A stretch of DNA of 64,000 bases from Microcebus murinus (GCF_040939455.1 NC_134120.1:59067501-59131500); one strand, 5' to 3'. Shown: positions 17,457 through 31,825, counted from the first letter of the stretch. Translations and numbers: made by a program. Notes: generated by a model from the letters alone, not told the origin.

Positions 17457-17803
17457 AAAATGTGGTATATGTATACCATGGAGTTCTAGCTGGAGCCCAT
17501 TCTACTAAGTGAAGTATCACAAGAATTGAAAAACAAGCATCATATGTACCACCATCAAATTGGTATTAACTGATCAACACTTTTGTGAATATATGGTAGT
17601 AACATTCATCGGGTGTCAGGCAGGTGGGAGGGGGGAAGAGGGGATAGGTATATACATACCTAATGGGTGCCGTGCACACTGTCTCAGGGATGGACATGTT
17701 TGAAGCTCTGACTTGGGTGGGGCAAAGGAAATATACATAACCTAAACATTTGTAACCCTGTAATATGCTGAAATAAAAAAAAATTTAAACAACAAAAAAA
17801 ACT
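17457..17803 (+). mobile_element. Young lemur L1, 5'-truncated 3' end
   Basis: This begins in the last part of ORF2 ('aaatgtggtatatgtatacc'), has an internal gap of about 50-60 bp compared with the copies ending at 16674 and 23103, and continues through the 3' UTR ('gaagctctgacttgggtggg') to an A-rich tail. About 60 bp of the host L1M is missing at the insertion site. Confidence 0.88.
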
Positions 17804-19790
17804 ATCCTTCAGAAAACACAGGAAAAAAAATAAGACATTTCAAGATAAACAAAAACTGAGGGAGTTTGTTTTCTAGTTGACCTACCCTCCATGAAATATT
17901 AAAGAAAGTCCTTCAGGTTGAAATAAGAGAGCACTAGATAGTAACTCAAGCCCACATGAAGAAATAAAGACTACAAATAAAAGTAATGCCATATTCTTGT
18001 TTTTTAACTCCAGTCTTTTTTCCCATATGATTTAGTAGACAAGTGCATAAAATAATAATTACAAATCTATGTTAATGAGCACACAATGTATAAAGATGTA
18101 ATTTGTGACAATAACATTTTAAAGGGTGGGGAAGACAGAGTTGTATAGAAGCACGGTTTTTCTAAATTACTGAAACGAAGTTGGTATTAATTCAAACCAG
18201 ATTGTTGTATGTTTAAGATAATAGTGGTAATCCCCAGGATAAATACTAAGAAAATAACTTTAAAATATACATAAAATGGAATAAGGATAAAAAATATAAC
18301 ACTAGAGAAAATCAATTAAACACAAAAGAAGGCAGTATTTGAGAAATTGAAAAATAATAAAGATATGACATGTATAAAACAAAGAGCAAATGGCAGAATT
18401 CAGTCCTTCTTTATCAGTAATTACTTTAAATATATATGAATTAAATGCTCCAATTTAAAGGCAGAGATTGTCAGAATGGATTAAGAAAAAAAATGACATG
18501 ATCCAACTATATGATGTCTACAAGAGACCAAATTTAGATCGAAATACACAAATAAGTTAAAAAGGGACATAAAAAAATTACATATATATAGTAACCAGAA
18601 AAGATCTGGAATGGCTGTACTAATATCAGACAAAATAGACTTTAAGTCAAAAAATTTTACAACAAAGAAGGGCATTATGTATTGATGAAAGGGCCAATTC
18701 ATCAAGAGCATATAACAATTATAAACATATATGCACAGAACAAGATAGTCACAAAATATATGAAAGAAAAACTGACAGAATTGAAGAGAGAAATAGATCA
18801 TTCTACAATAGCTGGAAATTTTAATATTTCACTTTCAAAAATGTACAGAACAACTAGCCAGAAGATCAATAAGGAAACACAGGACTTGAATAACATTATA
18901 AACCAACTAGACCTAACAAACATAGATAACTCCAGTACCAAATAACAGCAGGATGAATATATATTCTTCTCATGTACAATGGATCATTCTCCAGGATAGA
19001 CCAAGTCAGGTCACAAACCAAGTCTCAATAAATTTAAAAAATTGAAGTTATACAAAGTGTCTTCTCCAATCACAATGAAATAAAACTAGAAATCAACAAT
19101 AAAAGAAAAACTTTAAAATCCACAAATATGTGGAAGTTAGATAATATACTCTTAAACAACTACTAGGTAAGAGAAGAAATTGCAAGATAAATTGGAAAAT
19201 ATCTTGAAGTAAATAAAATTAAAACCCAATACACCCAAAACTTATGGGATATGCAAAAGCATTGCTCACAGAAAAATTTATAGCTGTAAATTCCTACACT
19301 AAAAAGTAAGAAAGATCTCAAATCAATAACCTAACTTTATACCTTAAGGAATCAGAAGAAGGGAAAACTATAATAGATCTAAAGCTAGCAGAAGAAAAGA
19401 AATAATAAAGATTAAAGATAAACAAAATAGAGAACTGAAAAATAGAGACAATAAACAAAATCAGAAGTTGGATCTTTGAAAAGATCAATGAAATTGACAA
19501 ACATTTAGCTAAACTGACCAAGGTTTAAGAAAGAGAGAGAGAGGGAGAAAAGGCTTCAATTACTAAAATCAGAAACAAAAGTGGAGACATTCCTACCAAC
19601 CTTATAGAAATAAAAAGTATTATACCTATAGACCTATGACAACTAAAAATTGATTGAATTTGATTGAATCAATAATCAAAAACTCCCAATAAAGAAAAGC
19701 CTAGAACCATATGGCTTCACTGGCAAATTCTATCAATCATTTAAAGAATTAACACCAATTCCTTCTCAAACTCTTTCAAAAAATAGAAGA
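17804..19790 (+). mobile_element. Old L1M element no. 2, ORF1 end, spacer and ORF2 start
   Basis: This continues from 'ctatccttcag' (end of ORF1) through the spacer ('caatgtataaagatgtaatt') into ORF2 (endonuclease from about 18400: 'atgatccaactatatgatgt', 'acaatggatcattctccagg'). Only short frames remain open. Confidence 0.82.
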
Positions 19791-20127
19791 GGCCGGGCGC
19801 GGTGGCTTATGCCTGTAATCCTAGCTCTCTGGGAGGCCGAGGGGGGCGGATTGCTCGAGGTCAGGAGTTCGAAACTAGCCTGAACAAGAGCGAGACCCCA
19901 TCTCTACTATAAATAGAAAGAAATTAATTGGCCAACTAATATATATAGAAAAAATTAGCCAGGCATGGTGGCGCATGCCTATAGTCCCTACTACTCGGGA
20001 GGCTGAGGCAGGAGGATTGCTTGAGCCCAGGAGTTTGAGGTTGCTGTGAGCGAGGCTGACGCCACAGCACTCACTCTAGCCTGGGCAACAAAGCAAGACT
20101 CTGTCTCAAAAAAAAAAAAAAAAAAAA
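19791..20127 (+). mobile_element. Lemur-type Alu no. 4
   Basis: A complete Alu in ORF2 of L1M no. 2, with the duplication 'aaaaaatagaaga' before it (ending 19790) and after its tail (ending 20134). It shares the lemur-specific spacer with Alus 1-3. Confidence 0.97.
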
Positions 20128-20915
20128 TAGAAGAAAAAGAAACATTTCCTAGTTCATTCTATGAGGCCAGCATTACCCAGATACCAAAGTCAAAGACATC
20201 ATAATGAAAGAAAACTACAGACCAATATATCTTACAAAGATAGTTGCAAAAATCATCAACAATATACTAGCAAACCTAATTTAGCAGCATATTATAAGGA
20301 TTGTGCAAAATAACCAAGTGGGATTCATTCCTGCAATGCAAAGGTGGTTCGACACACAAAAATCAATCAATGTCACATACTACATTCATAGACTAGAGGT
20401 AAATAAACCACATTATCTCAACTGATGCAAAAAAAGCATTTGACAAAATCCAAAACAAAATCAAATATCCTTGGTGATTAAAAATAAGAAATGGAGAATA
20501 GAAGGGAACTTCCTTCACAATAAAGGGCATTTTATAAAAAGCCCAAAGCAACGTCATACCCAATGATGAAAGACTGGAAGCTTTTCCTCTAAGATCAGGA
20601 ATAAGAAAGGAAGCCTCCTCTTACCACTTCTATTCAGCAAAGCACTAGAAGTTCTAGCCAGAGCAATCAGGGAAGGAAAAAGAAAAAAAAGGCATCCAAA
20701 CTAGAAAGGAAGAAGTAAAACTTCTTGAGGAGAAATGGGAAATGACTTCTCATGGATACAGGGTTTCTTTTTGGAATGATAAAAATGTTCTGAAGTTGAC
20801 TGTTATGCAACTCAGTGAATATATTAAATATATTTAAAACCATGGAATTGTGCGCTTTAAATGGCTGAACTACAGCATATGTGAATTATGTCTCAATAAA
20901 CCTATTATAAAGAAA
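20128..20915 (+). mobile_element. Old L1M element no. 2, ORF2 middle joined to 3' UTR
   Basis: Reverse transcriptase sequence ('ctacagaccaatatatctta', 'aaaaagcatttgacaaaatc') runs to about 20724 and then passes abruptly to a typical L1M 3' end ('ttggaatgataaaaatgttc', 'attgtgcgctttaaatggct', 'gtgaattatgtctcaataaa'). The C-terminal third of ORF2 is deleted. Confidence 0.82.
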
Positions 20916-21533
20916 ACATAAAAGAATTATCTGCTCCTTGACCTCTCACTTCTCAGAGCTGTCCCAGTCTGGCCAGGCCCCGGGAAACACTTGGCAGGTG
21001 ACCCAGCCGACTGCCTGCGTGTTAAGCACCAGCTAACAGGGCCTCTGGTCTCACTTTGCGGCCATCCAGGACTGCGCAGTGCAAGCCCTGGGCTGGCTGC
21101 GCTGCCACCAAGGAGGGGAGTGGGCATGCGGGAGGCAAGCCCTGTACAGTGCCGCTGGCTTCCACCCTGCCCGATGGGCGCCGAGGCCACCTCTCGCTCA
21201 CCCCCAAGAGTGGCCTCTGCTTATCTTCCGACAGCAGCGGTGGCTGGCGGGCTCCTTCCATTCTGCCCGCACGGCCTCTGCCAGTGGGTGGGGTCCTCGC
21301 GGAAACTGGAAACAAGAGAGACCCAGAGACATCTAGAGCTTCTGGCCGCAGCAGAAGGAGGAGCAGAGGCCTCACCGCTCGCCCTGCCTCTGCAAAGGGC
21401 AGGCCTTCCCCACCCACGGGGCTCAGAAGCACCTGGCTAGCAGAGCAGAAAGAGCCACGTCTGCATCGGCCCCACCCCAGCTCCTCCGCTTTCCAGCCTT
21501 CCACTTCTTACCTATAAGTGGTGTCTTTCCTCA
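20916..21533. other. GC-rich unique intron between L1 elements
   Basis: No repeat or splice-bounded exon is recognised. Several frames are open on both strands through the same DNA, which argues against coding. Confidence 0.5.
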
Positions 21534-23103
21534 ACATCATTAAAATGTCTATACTACCCAAACTGATCTACAGATGCAATGCAATACCTATTAAAATCCC
21601 ATCAGCATTCTTCACAGATATAGAAAAAATAATTCTATGCTTCGTATGGAACCAAAGAAGACCCCGAATATCAAAAGTAATTCTAGGCAACAAAAACAAA
21701 ATGGGAGGTATTAATATGCCAGATATCAAACTATACTACAAAGCTGTAGTAATTAAAACAATCTCATATTGGCACAAAAATAGGAATATTGACCAGTGGA
21801 ACAGATCTGAGAATCCTGATATGAAACCATCCTCATATAGCCATCTAATCTTTGACAAAGCAGACAAAAACATATCCTGGGGAAAAGAATCCCTTTTCAA
21901 TAAATGGTGCTGGGAAATCTGGATAGTCACTTGTAGAAGGCTAAAGCAGGACCCACACTTTTCACCTCTCACAAAAATCAACTCATGCTGGATAACAGAC
22001 TTAAACCTAAGGTATCAAACTATTAGAATTCTAGAGGAAAATGTTGGAAACACTCTCCTAGATATCAGCAGCAACAAAAATAAATAAATGGGACATGATG
22101 AAACTAAAAAGCTTCTGCACAGCCAAAGAAATAGTCATGAAAGTAAACAGACAACCTACAGAATGGAAGAAAATTTTTGCATCCTACGCATCCGATAAGG
22201 GGCTGATAACTAGAATATACTTAGAACTCACGAAAATCAGCAAGAAAAAAATCAAATAACTCTATTAAAAAGTGGGCAGAGGACTTGAACAGAAACTTTT
22301 CTAAAGAAGACAGAAGAATGGGCAACAAACATATGAAAAAATGCTCAACATCTCTAATCATCAGGGAAATGCAAATCAAAACCACAATGACATATCACTT
22401 AACTCCAGTGAGAATGGCCTTTATCAAAAAATCTCCAAATAACAAATGCTGGCGTGGATGCGGAGAGAGGGGAACACTCCTACACTGCTGGTGGGACTGC
22501 AAACTAGTTCAACCTCTGTGGAAAGCAATATAGAGATACCTTAAAGCGATACAAGTGAATCTACCATTTGCTCCACCAATCCCATTGCTGGGCATCTACC
22601 CAAAAGATCCAATGACACTCTACAAAAAAGACACCTGCACTCGAATGTTTATAGCAGCACAATTCACAATTGCAAGGCTGTGGAAACAGCCCAAGTGCCC
22701 ATCAATCCAAGAATGGAGTAATAAAATGTGGTATATGTATACCATGGAGTACTATTCAGCTCTAAGAAACAATGGTGATATAGCACATCTTATATTTTCC
22801 TGGTTAGAGCTGGAACCCATACTACTAAGTGAAGTATCCCAAGAATGGAAAAACAAGCACCACATATACTCACCAGCAAATTGGTATTAACTGAGCAGCA
22901 CCTAAGTGGACACATAGGTACTACAGTAATAGGGTATTGGGCAGGGGGGAGGGGGGCGGGTGTATACATACATAATGAGTGAGATATGCACCGTCTGGGG
23001 GATGGTCATGCTGGAAACTCAGAATTGTGGGGGAAGGGGGGAAAGGGCATTTATTGAAACCTTAAAATCTGTACCCCCATAATATGCCGAAATAAAAACA
23101 AAA
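21534..23103 (+). mobile_element. Young lemur L1, 5'-truncated (about 1.57 kb)
   Basis: The copy starts within ORF2 ('caacatcattaaaatgtcta') and runs to the 3' tail. The ORF2 C-terminal region can be followed to its stop at 22888-22890, with frameshifts at about 22087 and 22533. The 3' UTR holds a G-rich tract (22935-22960). An imperfect duplication may be present ('tggtgtctttcc' at about 21519, 'tggtgttttccc' after the tail). It is too short to be autonomous. Confidence 0.92.
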
Positions 23104-23904
23104 CAAAATGGTGTTTTCCCATCCCTGCAGGCTCTTGTGAGACAATGTAAGTGAAAATGACATTCACACAGCACTGAACGTTGAGCTGCAAGAAGCCACC
23201 AACAGTTGGGCACAAAAAGCCTCAGGAATCGTTATATCTGCCCAATGGGGGGTCCACTTCAGCATGGACCCAAGATAACAACTACTCTCCGGCCAAAAAG
23301 AGCAGGGCTCATACCCTCTCCACCATGTCCCCCAAATTCTGGGTAGAACAAGCGGGGCCCAAGAACATCAAGCGCTCAGATGACAGCCAGAGACCAGCAG
23401 GACCCCAGACGCAGACGGCGATGGGCGCCTGCTAGTCAGAAATGGCACCTCCGCGTGTTCCCTGGGCAGTGCCCGGCCCTGGCCCTGGGGGGACACCACG
23501 TTCAGAACGTTTTGGAAGTCAGCCTGGCAGTTTCTCAAAAGGTTATCATATGCCCAGCAGTTCTCCTCTTAGGGACAGAGCCAGGAGTCATGGAAACGTA
23601 AGTCCACGGAGAGTCTGGCCCGGGTGCTGGTGGGAGGACGCAGCCCAGGGAGCAGGGCCGGGCAGCGCGGACCTGTCCCCAGGTGCGTGGCTGGCTGCGG
23701 CAGGGAGGCTGTGCTCACCGAGTCAGATCCCAGGAGAACAACTCCTCCCAGTGGCAGGGGCTGCAAATAAGGTACACAACCCGAATTCAGCTGACAGACA
23801 TCATGTTTTCAAATTCAGAAATTTCTTGCAGAATTACATATTTCTGGCAAAACTGACCCTGCCTCCTCCTGACAAGGACATTGTCAGAGCTGAGAGGTTT
23901 CCAT
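23104..23904. other. Intron with a short old L1 fragment
   Basis: About 23500-23610 resembles the end of L1M ORF2 on the plus strand ('tggcagtttctcaaaaggtt', 'catatgcccagcagttctcc'). The rest is unassigned. Confidence 0.5.
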
Positions 23905-25325
<1,421 letters not shown>

Positions 25326-26459
25326 TCTCTCTAATTTGTCCCCTCACAGCCGCGCCGGGGACAGCTGCAGCGGCGGGACCACGCATCTCCCCACCAGTGA
25401 GCACAGACCCTTCCCACCACTCAGCCTCGGGGCCCCACTTCCTGCCCTCTCTCTCAAGAGGGGACACGCCATGTCCAAACCAGCTCCAGTTCAGTCCCCG
25501 CAAGGATCTCTCCTGAGTTTTTTCTCTTGGGGTGGCCTGGGAGTGGAGGTCCGTGTGCTGTGTCCCACACTGATTCCACATCTCCCAGTTCAGAGCTGCT
25601 CCAGAGTGATCAGGGCCCCTCCAAATGCCATCTTGGGGTGGGCACGACTGCCACTTCAGTGTCAACACTGGCTCATTTCAAGAGCTGGGGGAGCCACCCT
25701 TAGGAAGATGCATGTGCTGGAGCGTCTTACCACAGTTCCCACTGCTCCCGCGCCTCCCGCAGCCCTCAGCCTCATGAACACACGTGCTGCCTATTTTAGG
25801 GGGCTTGTGCTATGAAGGCCCAATTATGGAGAGGCATAGGAACCCCACTGGCTCAGCCCAGCCTGGTCTCTGTGCTTGGTGGTGGGAGCCAGCATGGGCA
25901 TGGCACCCATGCCCTGGACCCACACCTGCAGGGACTTTTATCTGCCACTGGGCATGACTCTGCAGATGTGTGGGGAGCAATATGGGTACCATTCAGTGTT
26001 ATGGTTATGTTATAGTCGTGTCTCTGGGTATCTGATGTCCCATGCACCAGACCCTGGACTACATGCTCTCCATGGAGTCCTTCTAAAGACTGGCCTACAA
26101 CCTTAGTGAAACAGCCTAAAAGTCAATAGCATTTGAAGAAATGAGTGAACCCCCTTCATCCCTGTTTCTGGAGGGAACCTGGAAGCAACAGAGAAGTGAC
26201 TGTGGTCATAAACAAGTCAGAGACAGAGTCAGGAGGCTGTCCAGTAGCTGGGGGGGGGGGGAGCCCCTGGGTGCAGGCGGATGGCGCAGCCATGTGGCTA
26301 TGGAAGCGTAGCACAGCCAGCTGCCCCGCAAGACCAGAGGTCCCAGCGAGAGTGGAAGGAAGGCTCCCGTGGGCCTCAGAGACCAATGAGGGTGGGGTCA
26401 GGCCAGCATGGGCATGGGGGATGGGGACCAACGAATGCAGCCACATGGTGAGCCACGGG
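25326..26459. other. Unique intron, nothing recognised
   Basis: GC-rich, with a run of eleven G at about 26251. No exon, RNA gene or repeat family is recognised. Confidence 0.5.
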
Positions 26460-26800
26460 CCTGCACACGGGCAAGACAGATTATTCTGAAAAGACCAGAG
26501 GGTAAAGCCAGACCCCAAAGGGCACACGTTATGACTGCATTTATACAAAACATCCAGAAGGCAAATCCATGGATGCAGGAAGTAGATTGGCAGTTGCCAG
26601 GGTCTGGGGGGAAGGGAAGGGGACTGACTGCTAAAGGGTATGGGGTTTCCACTTCAGTGATGAGAATGTTCTGGAGCTAGATAGTGGTAATGGCTGTACA
26701 ACACTATGAAGATACTAAAAACCATTCAATTACACATTTTTAAATGGTTAAAAAGGTGATTTATATGAATTTCCATTCAATTTCCAAGTTAATTTCTTTT
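26460..26800 (+). mobile_element. Old L1M 3' UTR fragment
   Basis: The order 'atgactgcatttatacaaaa', 'agtagattggcagttgccag', 'gatagtggtaatggctgtac' and 'attacacatttttaaatggt' is that of an old L1 3' end. Confidence 0.82.
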
Positions 26801-27784
26801 TTAAAAGGCCACAGATAGCAATTCAAATGCTTATAGGAGCCCAGAGCAGACACAAATGAGTGAAGCCAGTGCCTGTGGGACTGCAAATTAACCCCCTAAG
26901 AACATTCTCCAAGCCAGCAAGCCACACACACGCCCTCACTGTCTCTGATGCCCAAGCCCTTTGCCTGGCTCTCCTATGTCAACTGTGGATGCAGAGAAAA
27001 GCATTTTGGCTAAAAGAAAGACAGCAGGGCATGATGACAAAGGGTCGCCGAGCCCCAGACTCCAGGCCAGGGAGTCAGTGGGGACGGTGGGGCTGGGAGG
27101 GTGAAGCATGTGTCCCCTCCCCAGGGAGCAGCCACACAGAAGGGCAATGTAAGCTGGGTGCTGCCAGGGTCCTGGTTTCTCATGGAAAGCTGGAAATCCA
27201 TCTCTGTATAAAAATCCTCTTAAATATTAGCTCAAGTTTGTTCATTTTGGGTTTTGATACTGTGTGAGAAAAACAGAGCGCATCACAGTGTCTGACGGAG
27301 CCGTGGCTGGCAGTGCTACTGTCCACGCAGCTCTGGGTGCAAGGGGCAGGCACTGATGAAGAGGCCCTACAGCCCCTCTGCAGGACCCCAGGAGCCCCGT
27401 CCGGCACAGGGGGCCAGCCGAGCACCCGCCCCGGCTCCAGATCGTACCTGCTTCCCACACCTGACCAGGGGCAGAAGGGCACACTGGCTGGGTCCAGCAT
27501 TGCTGAGGCTGCCTCCCTGAGCCCAGCAGACGTCTGCTGGGTAGACACAGCGTGGGCAGTGACCCCTGGGTGCAGCCGGAGGTGCAGCGATGATGGGAGC
27601 TCTGTAAGAAAGCCTTCCTCTCCCACGCTGGCGGCTGGGCAGATGTCAGAAGAGGGAAGGACAGCTTGAATGCCTGTGGGCAGAGCCCCAGAGGGGCAGT
27701 GGAGAGGCTGTGCTTGGACAGACCGCTGTGAAGAGACCCTCTCCCGGTGGCTGCGGCTGGAGGTGGCTGCCCTCTGGTCAGGAC
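26801..27784. other. Intron, nothing recognised
   Basis: No feature supported. Open frames on both strands overlap and show no domain. Confidence 0.5.
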
Positions 27785-27965
27785 ACTCTGTGAGCACGAC
27801 ACACCAGGCCCTCGCCCAGCCCTCTGGAGGTGCGACAGGCCTAGTCCTCCCGACAGCCTACCAGGGACATCCATTAACTGCTCTTCAGACGAGGACACAG
27901 AGACTCTGGGAGGTGGAGGGGGAAGCCAGGATTCAAAGCAGGTGGCAGGACTTCAAAGGCCACAT
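27785..27965 (+). repeat. MIR-like SINE
   Basis: The MIR order is visible in diverged form: 'cctcccgacagcctaccagg', then 'ttcagacgaggacacagaga', then 'gccaggattcaaagcaggtg'. Confidence 0.65.
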
Positions 27966-30756
27966 TTCGAGCCAGCACACCCTGCCCTGTCCCTGGAGCC
28001 AGAGCACAGCAACTCAGCCTGAGTCCTGGCTAGTGTACACCAGCTCTGACGGGCTTCCTGGAGCTCCCTCGACCAGGACAGCATGCGCTGCCCATGCTTT
28101 GGGCTCTCCGACACGCCAGCACCACTCAACACAGCTCCCCCTCGTCTGCCTCACCCCTAGCCGGGCTCCCCAGGGCAGGGAAGAGACTGTGTGCTTGGAG
28201 CCCAGCACAGGGCTGGGTGCTCACAGACGCTGGCTACGTGGCTGGCTGGCTGCACAGGCTATGACGCTGGAAAGTGAACCCTTCATGCCACTGCACCGGC
28301 CACAAAGTCTGGGACAAGGCTGTGGCCCACCAAGGGCCAGCAAGCAGCCCAGCCACAGCACGGCGAGCCCCAGGTCCCACATGCTCCAGCCCTGCGCCGC
28401 CTCTCGGGCCACATGCTCCCGATGGGGAGGGTCCCGCGACTTTCCTAAAAGAACAGTGTCAGGGCTGCCCATGCTGGACACGCACGAGACAGGCCGGACG
28501 CCAGGCCCCCGCGCCAGCTCAGGGCAGCTCCTCAGAGTGGCTTGGCTCATCCCGAGTTTCCTGTGTAGATGAGGGTGCAGATGTGCCGGCTCTGTCGCAG
28601 GCGTGTGCACGCGTGTGTGAGGGAGAGGAGAGGCTCTGTGCGCGTGTAACCACCAGCCAGAGGCTGTCTCTGTCCGCGAGTCTTGCCCCCGTGGCCAACC
28701 AGGGCAGGCAGGGCCGGGCGCGGTGCCCCCGCACGGTGCAGAGCGGCAGGCAGAGGACCACACCCATCATCTGAAGGGCCCAGGGCGGCCTGCTGGGCGC
28801 GGCCAAGCGGCCAGGCTCCTGATCTTCCTGAGGAATCTGGGAATCGAGGTTTTAATGTGAAACGTCTGATTTTTAAACATACACTCAAAGCTTCTGCAGA
28901 CACTGCGTGAGACACCCAAAACCTGTCAGCGGGGAGGGCGTGGGGACACAGCCACGAGCCGCAGCCTCGGGTGAGGCCTGCCTTTTGTCCGGCACCCCCG
29001 ATTCCACAAATGAGAAAATCAAGGCCAGGCCAGAGCAGGGACCCCTGAGCTAGGGCCATGCGGGGCTCTGCCACCCACCCACACTGGGCAGAGCACAGTT
29101 TGTGGGGAGCACAAAGGACCCCAGCAAAGGTAGCCCCGGCCCTGCCCCCAGGAGGCCCATCCTGAGGTGGCCCGAGGCAGCTCCTGCAGGCCCCTCTCTC
29201 CATGAGGACCCCACACCCCATGCCAGTCCCAGGTCCCAAGACAAACCAAGCCCAGTTTTGTCCCGCCGGTGACGAAGGCCAAGGATATAAGCAGTGTGGG
29301 GCGCTGCCCAGACACAGAAGCACAGGCGCTGAGCCTTTTGGACACAGGGTCGGGGGTCCTCTTTGACTACAAGAGACCAATCGCTCCCCAAGCTACAGGG
29401 GCCTCGCGGGCACCCAGGCATGGGAACAAGCTCGGGAAGCCGGGCAAGAGGACCTCAGAGCCCTGGGACCAGGCACCAGCACACTGCCACGGGACCTGCA
29501 GCCAGGCGGCCTGGGCACTGTCCTAGGCGGGGGCCGTCTCCAGGGGTCTGGGGATGACCCCTCCCAGGCCCCCACCTGGTCCAGGGCCTGGGCAGAGCCC
29601 CCCACATCTCTCCTGGTAGTGCACTGCAAATGGGCCTCCTTGCCGGCCTCCAAGAAAAACAGGACGGCCACGATTTCTCCTCACAGACACGGAACCGCTG
29701 GAAATGTCTCTCTACATTCCCGAAAGGAAAATAAAAACTCCTCTGAAGACATTTCAACTCTGAGGCAGCCGTGGCCACGTCTGAGAGGCCGGTCACCGGC
29801 TGCCGCCCAAGTGCTGTGGGCGTGGTGCAGACCCGCCGCCTGGGCAACAGCTCATACATAGCTCCCCAAAATTTTGAATTGGCTGCCAACAGTTTAAAAT
29901 GAAGAGGTTTTATATAAAATTGTGATTTCTGGCTTCTCTTAAAAACTCAGAGGCCCTCGTGCCACCAGCCAAGCTGGCGTCACCTGCACCCCATGCCCAC
30001 GTGCTCTGCCTGCACCACCTGCCCGCCCTCGTCGGCATCCCGGGGTAAAACCCCTGCCCCCCGTGGACTCCTGCCCCGGGCTCTGAGCAAGCTTGGAGGG
30101 CACAAGCTGCTGTCCTTGGGGGCTCTGACCTTTCCAGAGGTCACTGTCACCGGCTCTGGGTGCTGGGTCTCAGGTCCCCACATCCTGTGCACATGGTCCA
30201 GCCTGTGACTGTCCACAGCGGGGGCTCTGGGCTGCATGGCAGGGTCGAGCAGGCCATCACACCCCTTCTTCCTGGGGCCTCTAGAGCCCCCATGCAAATA
30301 AAATGCCCTGAACTTCCAGTCAACTAGACCCCCTGAGTCCCCTCCCCACAGCCAATTGAGGGCTTGGGCTGTGGCTTAGAATCTGAGGGTGGTCCCTGGT
30401 CCTTTGCCCTGTTGGACACTGTGGGCCAGATGGGCCTGATCCATCTCCGTTCTTTGTTCTCCTGCCAAGTCTGCTTGTCCCTCCAAGCCTGGCCGCCCAG
30501 CCCTGGCCCCAGCCCCTGCCACGTGAACTGTGAAAAGGCTGTGTATAAAGAGGAATACAGGCCCCACTGCCACACCCCACAGAGCCCCTGCAGTCAGCAA
30601 AGACAGGCTCAAAGCCCAGGGCAGCAATTCCCCAAGCTGGGAATCCACAGATAGACTTAAACATGGATCCAGAGAGATCTGGATGGAAGCCTTGAAAACA
30701 GGTCTGGACACACAGGGACCTTCCAGAGCCTGGAGCCAGCAAACGACACAACTCTT
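27966..30756. other. GC-rich intron with weak old repeats
   Basis: Open frames of 277-300 codons on opposite strands have no recognisable domain and are treated as chance. A MIR-like snippet ('tccacaaatgagaaaatcaa') lies at about 28995. A diverged AT-rich block at 29885-29952 resembles 38915-38986 (listed separately). Confidence 0.5.
29885..29952 (+). repeat. Unnamed dispersed repeat, copy A
   Basis: An AT-rich block in GC-rich surroundings; its core 'ataaaattgtgatttctggc' aligns with copy B at 38915-38986 and more weakly with copy C at 44954-45044. The pattern suggests an old interspersed repeat that I cannot name. Confidence 0.5.
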
Positions 30757-31157
30757 GAGAGCACAACCTTCCCGAGAGCACCGCCTTCCCTCCCTGAAAG
30801 CACCCCCTTCCCTCCCTGAGAGCACCCCCTTCCCTCCCTGAGAGCACCCCTTCCCTCCCTGAGAGCACCCCCTTCCCTCCCTAGAGCACCCCCTTCCCTG
30901 AGAGCACAACCTCCCCTAGAGCACCGCCTTCCCGGAGAGCACAACCTCCCCTAGAGCACCCCCTTCCCTGAGAGCACCCCCTTCCCTCCCTAGAGCACCC
31001 CCTTCCCTGAGAGCACAACCTCCCCTAGAGCACCGCCTTCCCGGAGAGCACAACCTCCCCTAGAGCACCCCCTTCCCTGAGAGCACCCCCTTCCCTCCCT
31101 AGAGCACCCCCTTCCCTGAGAGCACAACCTCCCCTAGAGCACCGCCTTCCCGGAGAG
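30757..31157. repeat. C-rich minisatellite with 109-bp higher-order period
   Basis: The base unit of about 18-22 bp is built on 'gagcacccccttccct'. Two consecutive 109-bp blocks, 30921-31029 and 31030-31138, are identical as far as I can compare, and a third starts at 31139. Left of them, simpler 20-22-bp units dominate. The strand asymmetry is strong: almost no G outside the gag motifs on the plus strand. Confidence 0.95.
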
Positions 31158-31694
31158 TACCATCTCAGTGGGCAGGCAGGGCCAGCAGGCAGGGGTAGAG
31201 ACGTGGGGCGCAGTGTGGCCCAGGGCTGCAGGCTGGCTCCTGCCTGCCCTCAGGGTAACCCTGGATGGGAGTGTGATCTGCGCACAGGGAGCAGGGGGGA
31301 TGCCTGGCAGGTCCCCAGCACCCTTGCTGCCCTGTGGCCCTCTATGGCTCCATGCCTCTGGTCCAGCCTCTCCTCTCCTCCCCACGGCCGCCCTGCTGTA
31401 GGTCCCAGCCTCCTCCCAGCTCCCTGCCTCTTCCCCTCTTACCTTCACAAAGACCAGACCATGCCACTTACAGCGGGACACAGCTGACCCTCACCCAGCC
31501 CTACTGCCAGACCCCCAAATAAGCCTTGCCCTTGCCCCAGGCCACTTGTGCCTCCTGCCCCAGCCACTCTCCCCTCCAGAGGAGCTGCAGTCCGCACTCA
31601 GGCCACAGCGCCACGGCCAGTTACTGTGACATCACCTTGCGGCACAGCGCTCCCAAGTTTCTAGCTGTGCAGATATTTGTGGCCGCCCAGTTCA
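31158..31694. other. GC-rich intron, nothing recognised
   Basis: No feature supported. Confidence 0.5.
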
Positions 31695-31825
31695 CTGTGA
31701 GCTGGATGAGGTCGGGGCTGCCCCTATCTGGTGCCCTCGAGTCCCAGAGCCTAGCCCTGTATCGGGCCTCACGCTGGGTGCTGGGCAAACATCTGCAGGA
31801 TGGATCAAATGAACGAGTGAACAAG
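31695..31825 (+). mobile_element. L2 LINE 3' end fragment
   Basis: A diverged L2 tail: 'gtgccctcgagtcccagagc' followed by 'gctgggtgctgggcaaacat' and 'aaatgaacgagtgaac'. Confidence 0.65.

Noticed and set aside
27670..28572. 300-codon open frame, with a 277-codon frame opposite at 28547-29380
   Set aside because: GC-rich intron with scarce stops; part of it overlaps a MIR-like SINE; no splice-bounded homology.
30376..30944. Glycine/arginine/glutamate-rich repetitive frames on the minus strand
   Set aside because: They are translations of the C-rich minisatellite, not a protein with independent support.
30757..31157. CRISPR-like array of short repeats
   Set aside because: Units are contiguous without unique spacers, and the genome is a primate's; this is a minisatellite.
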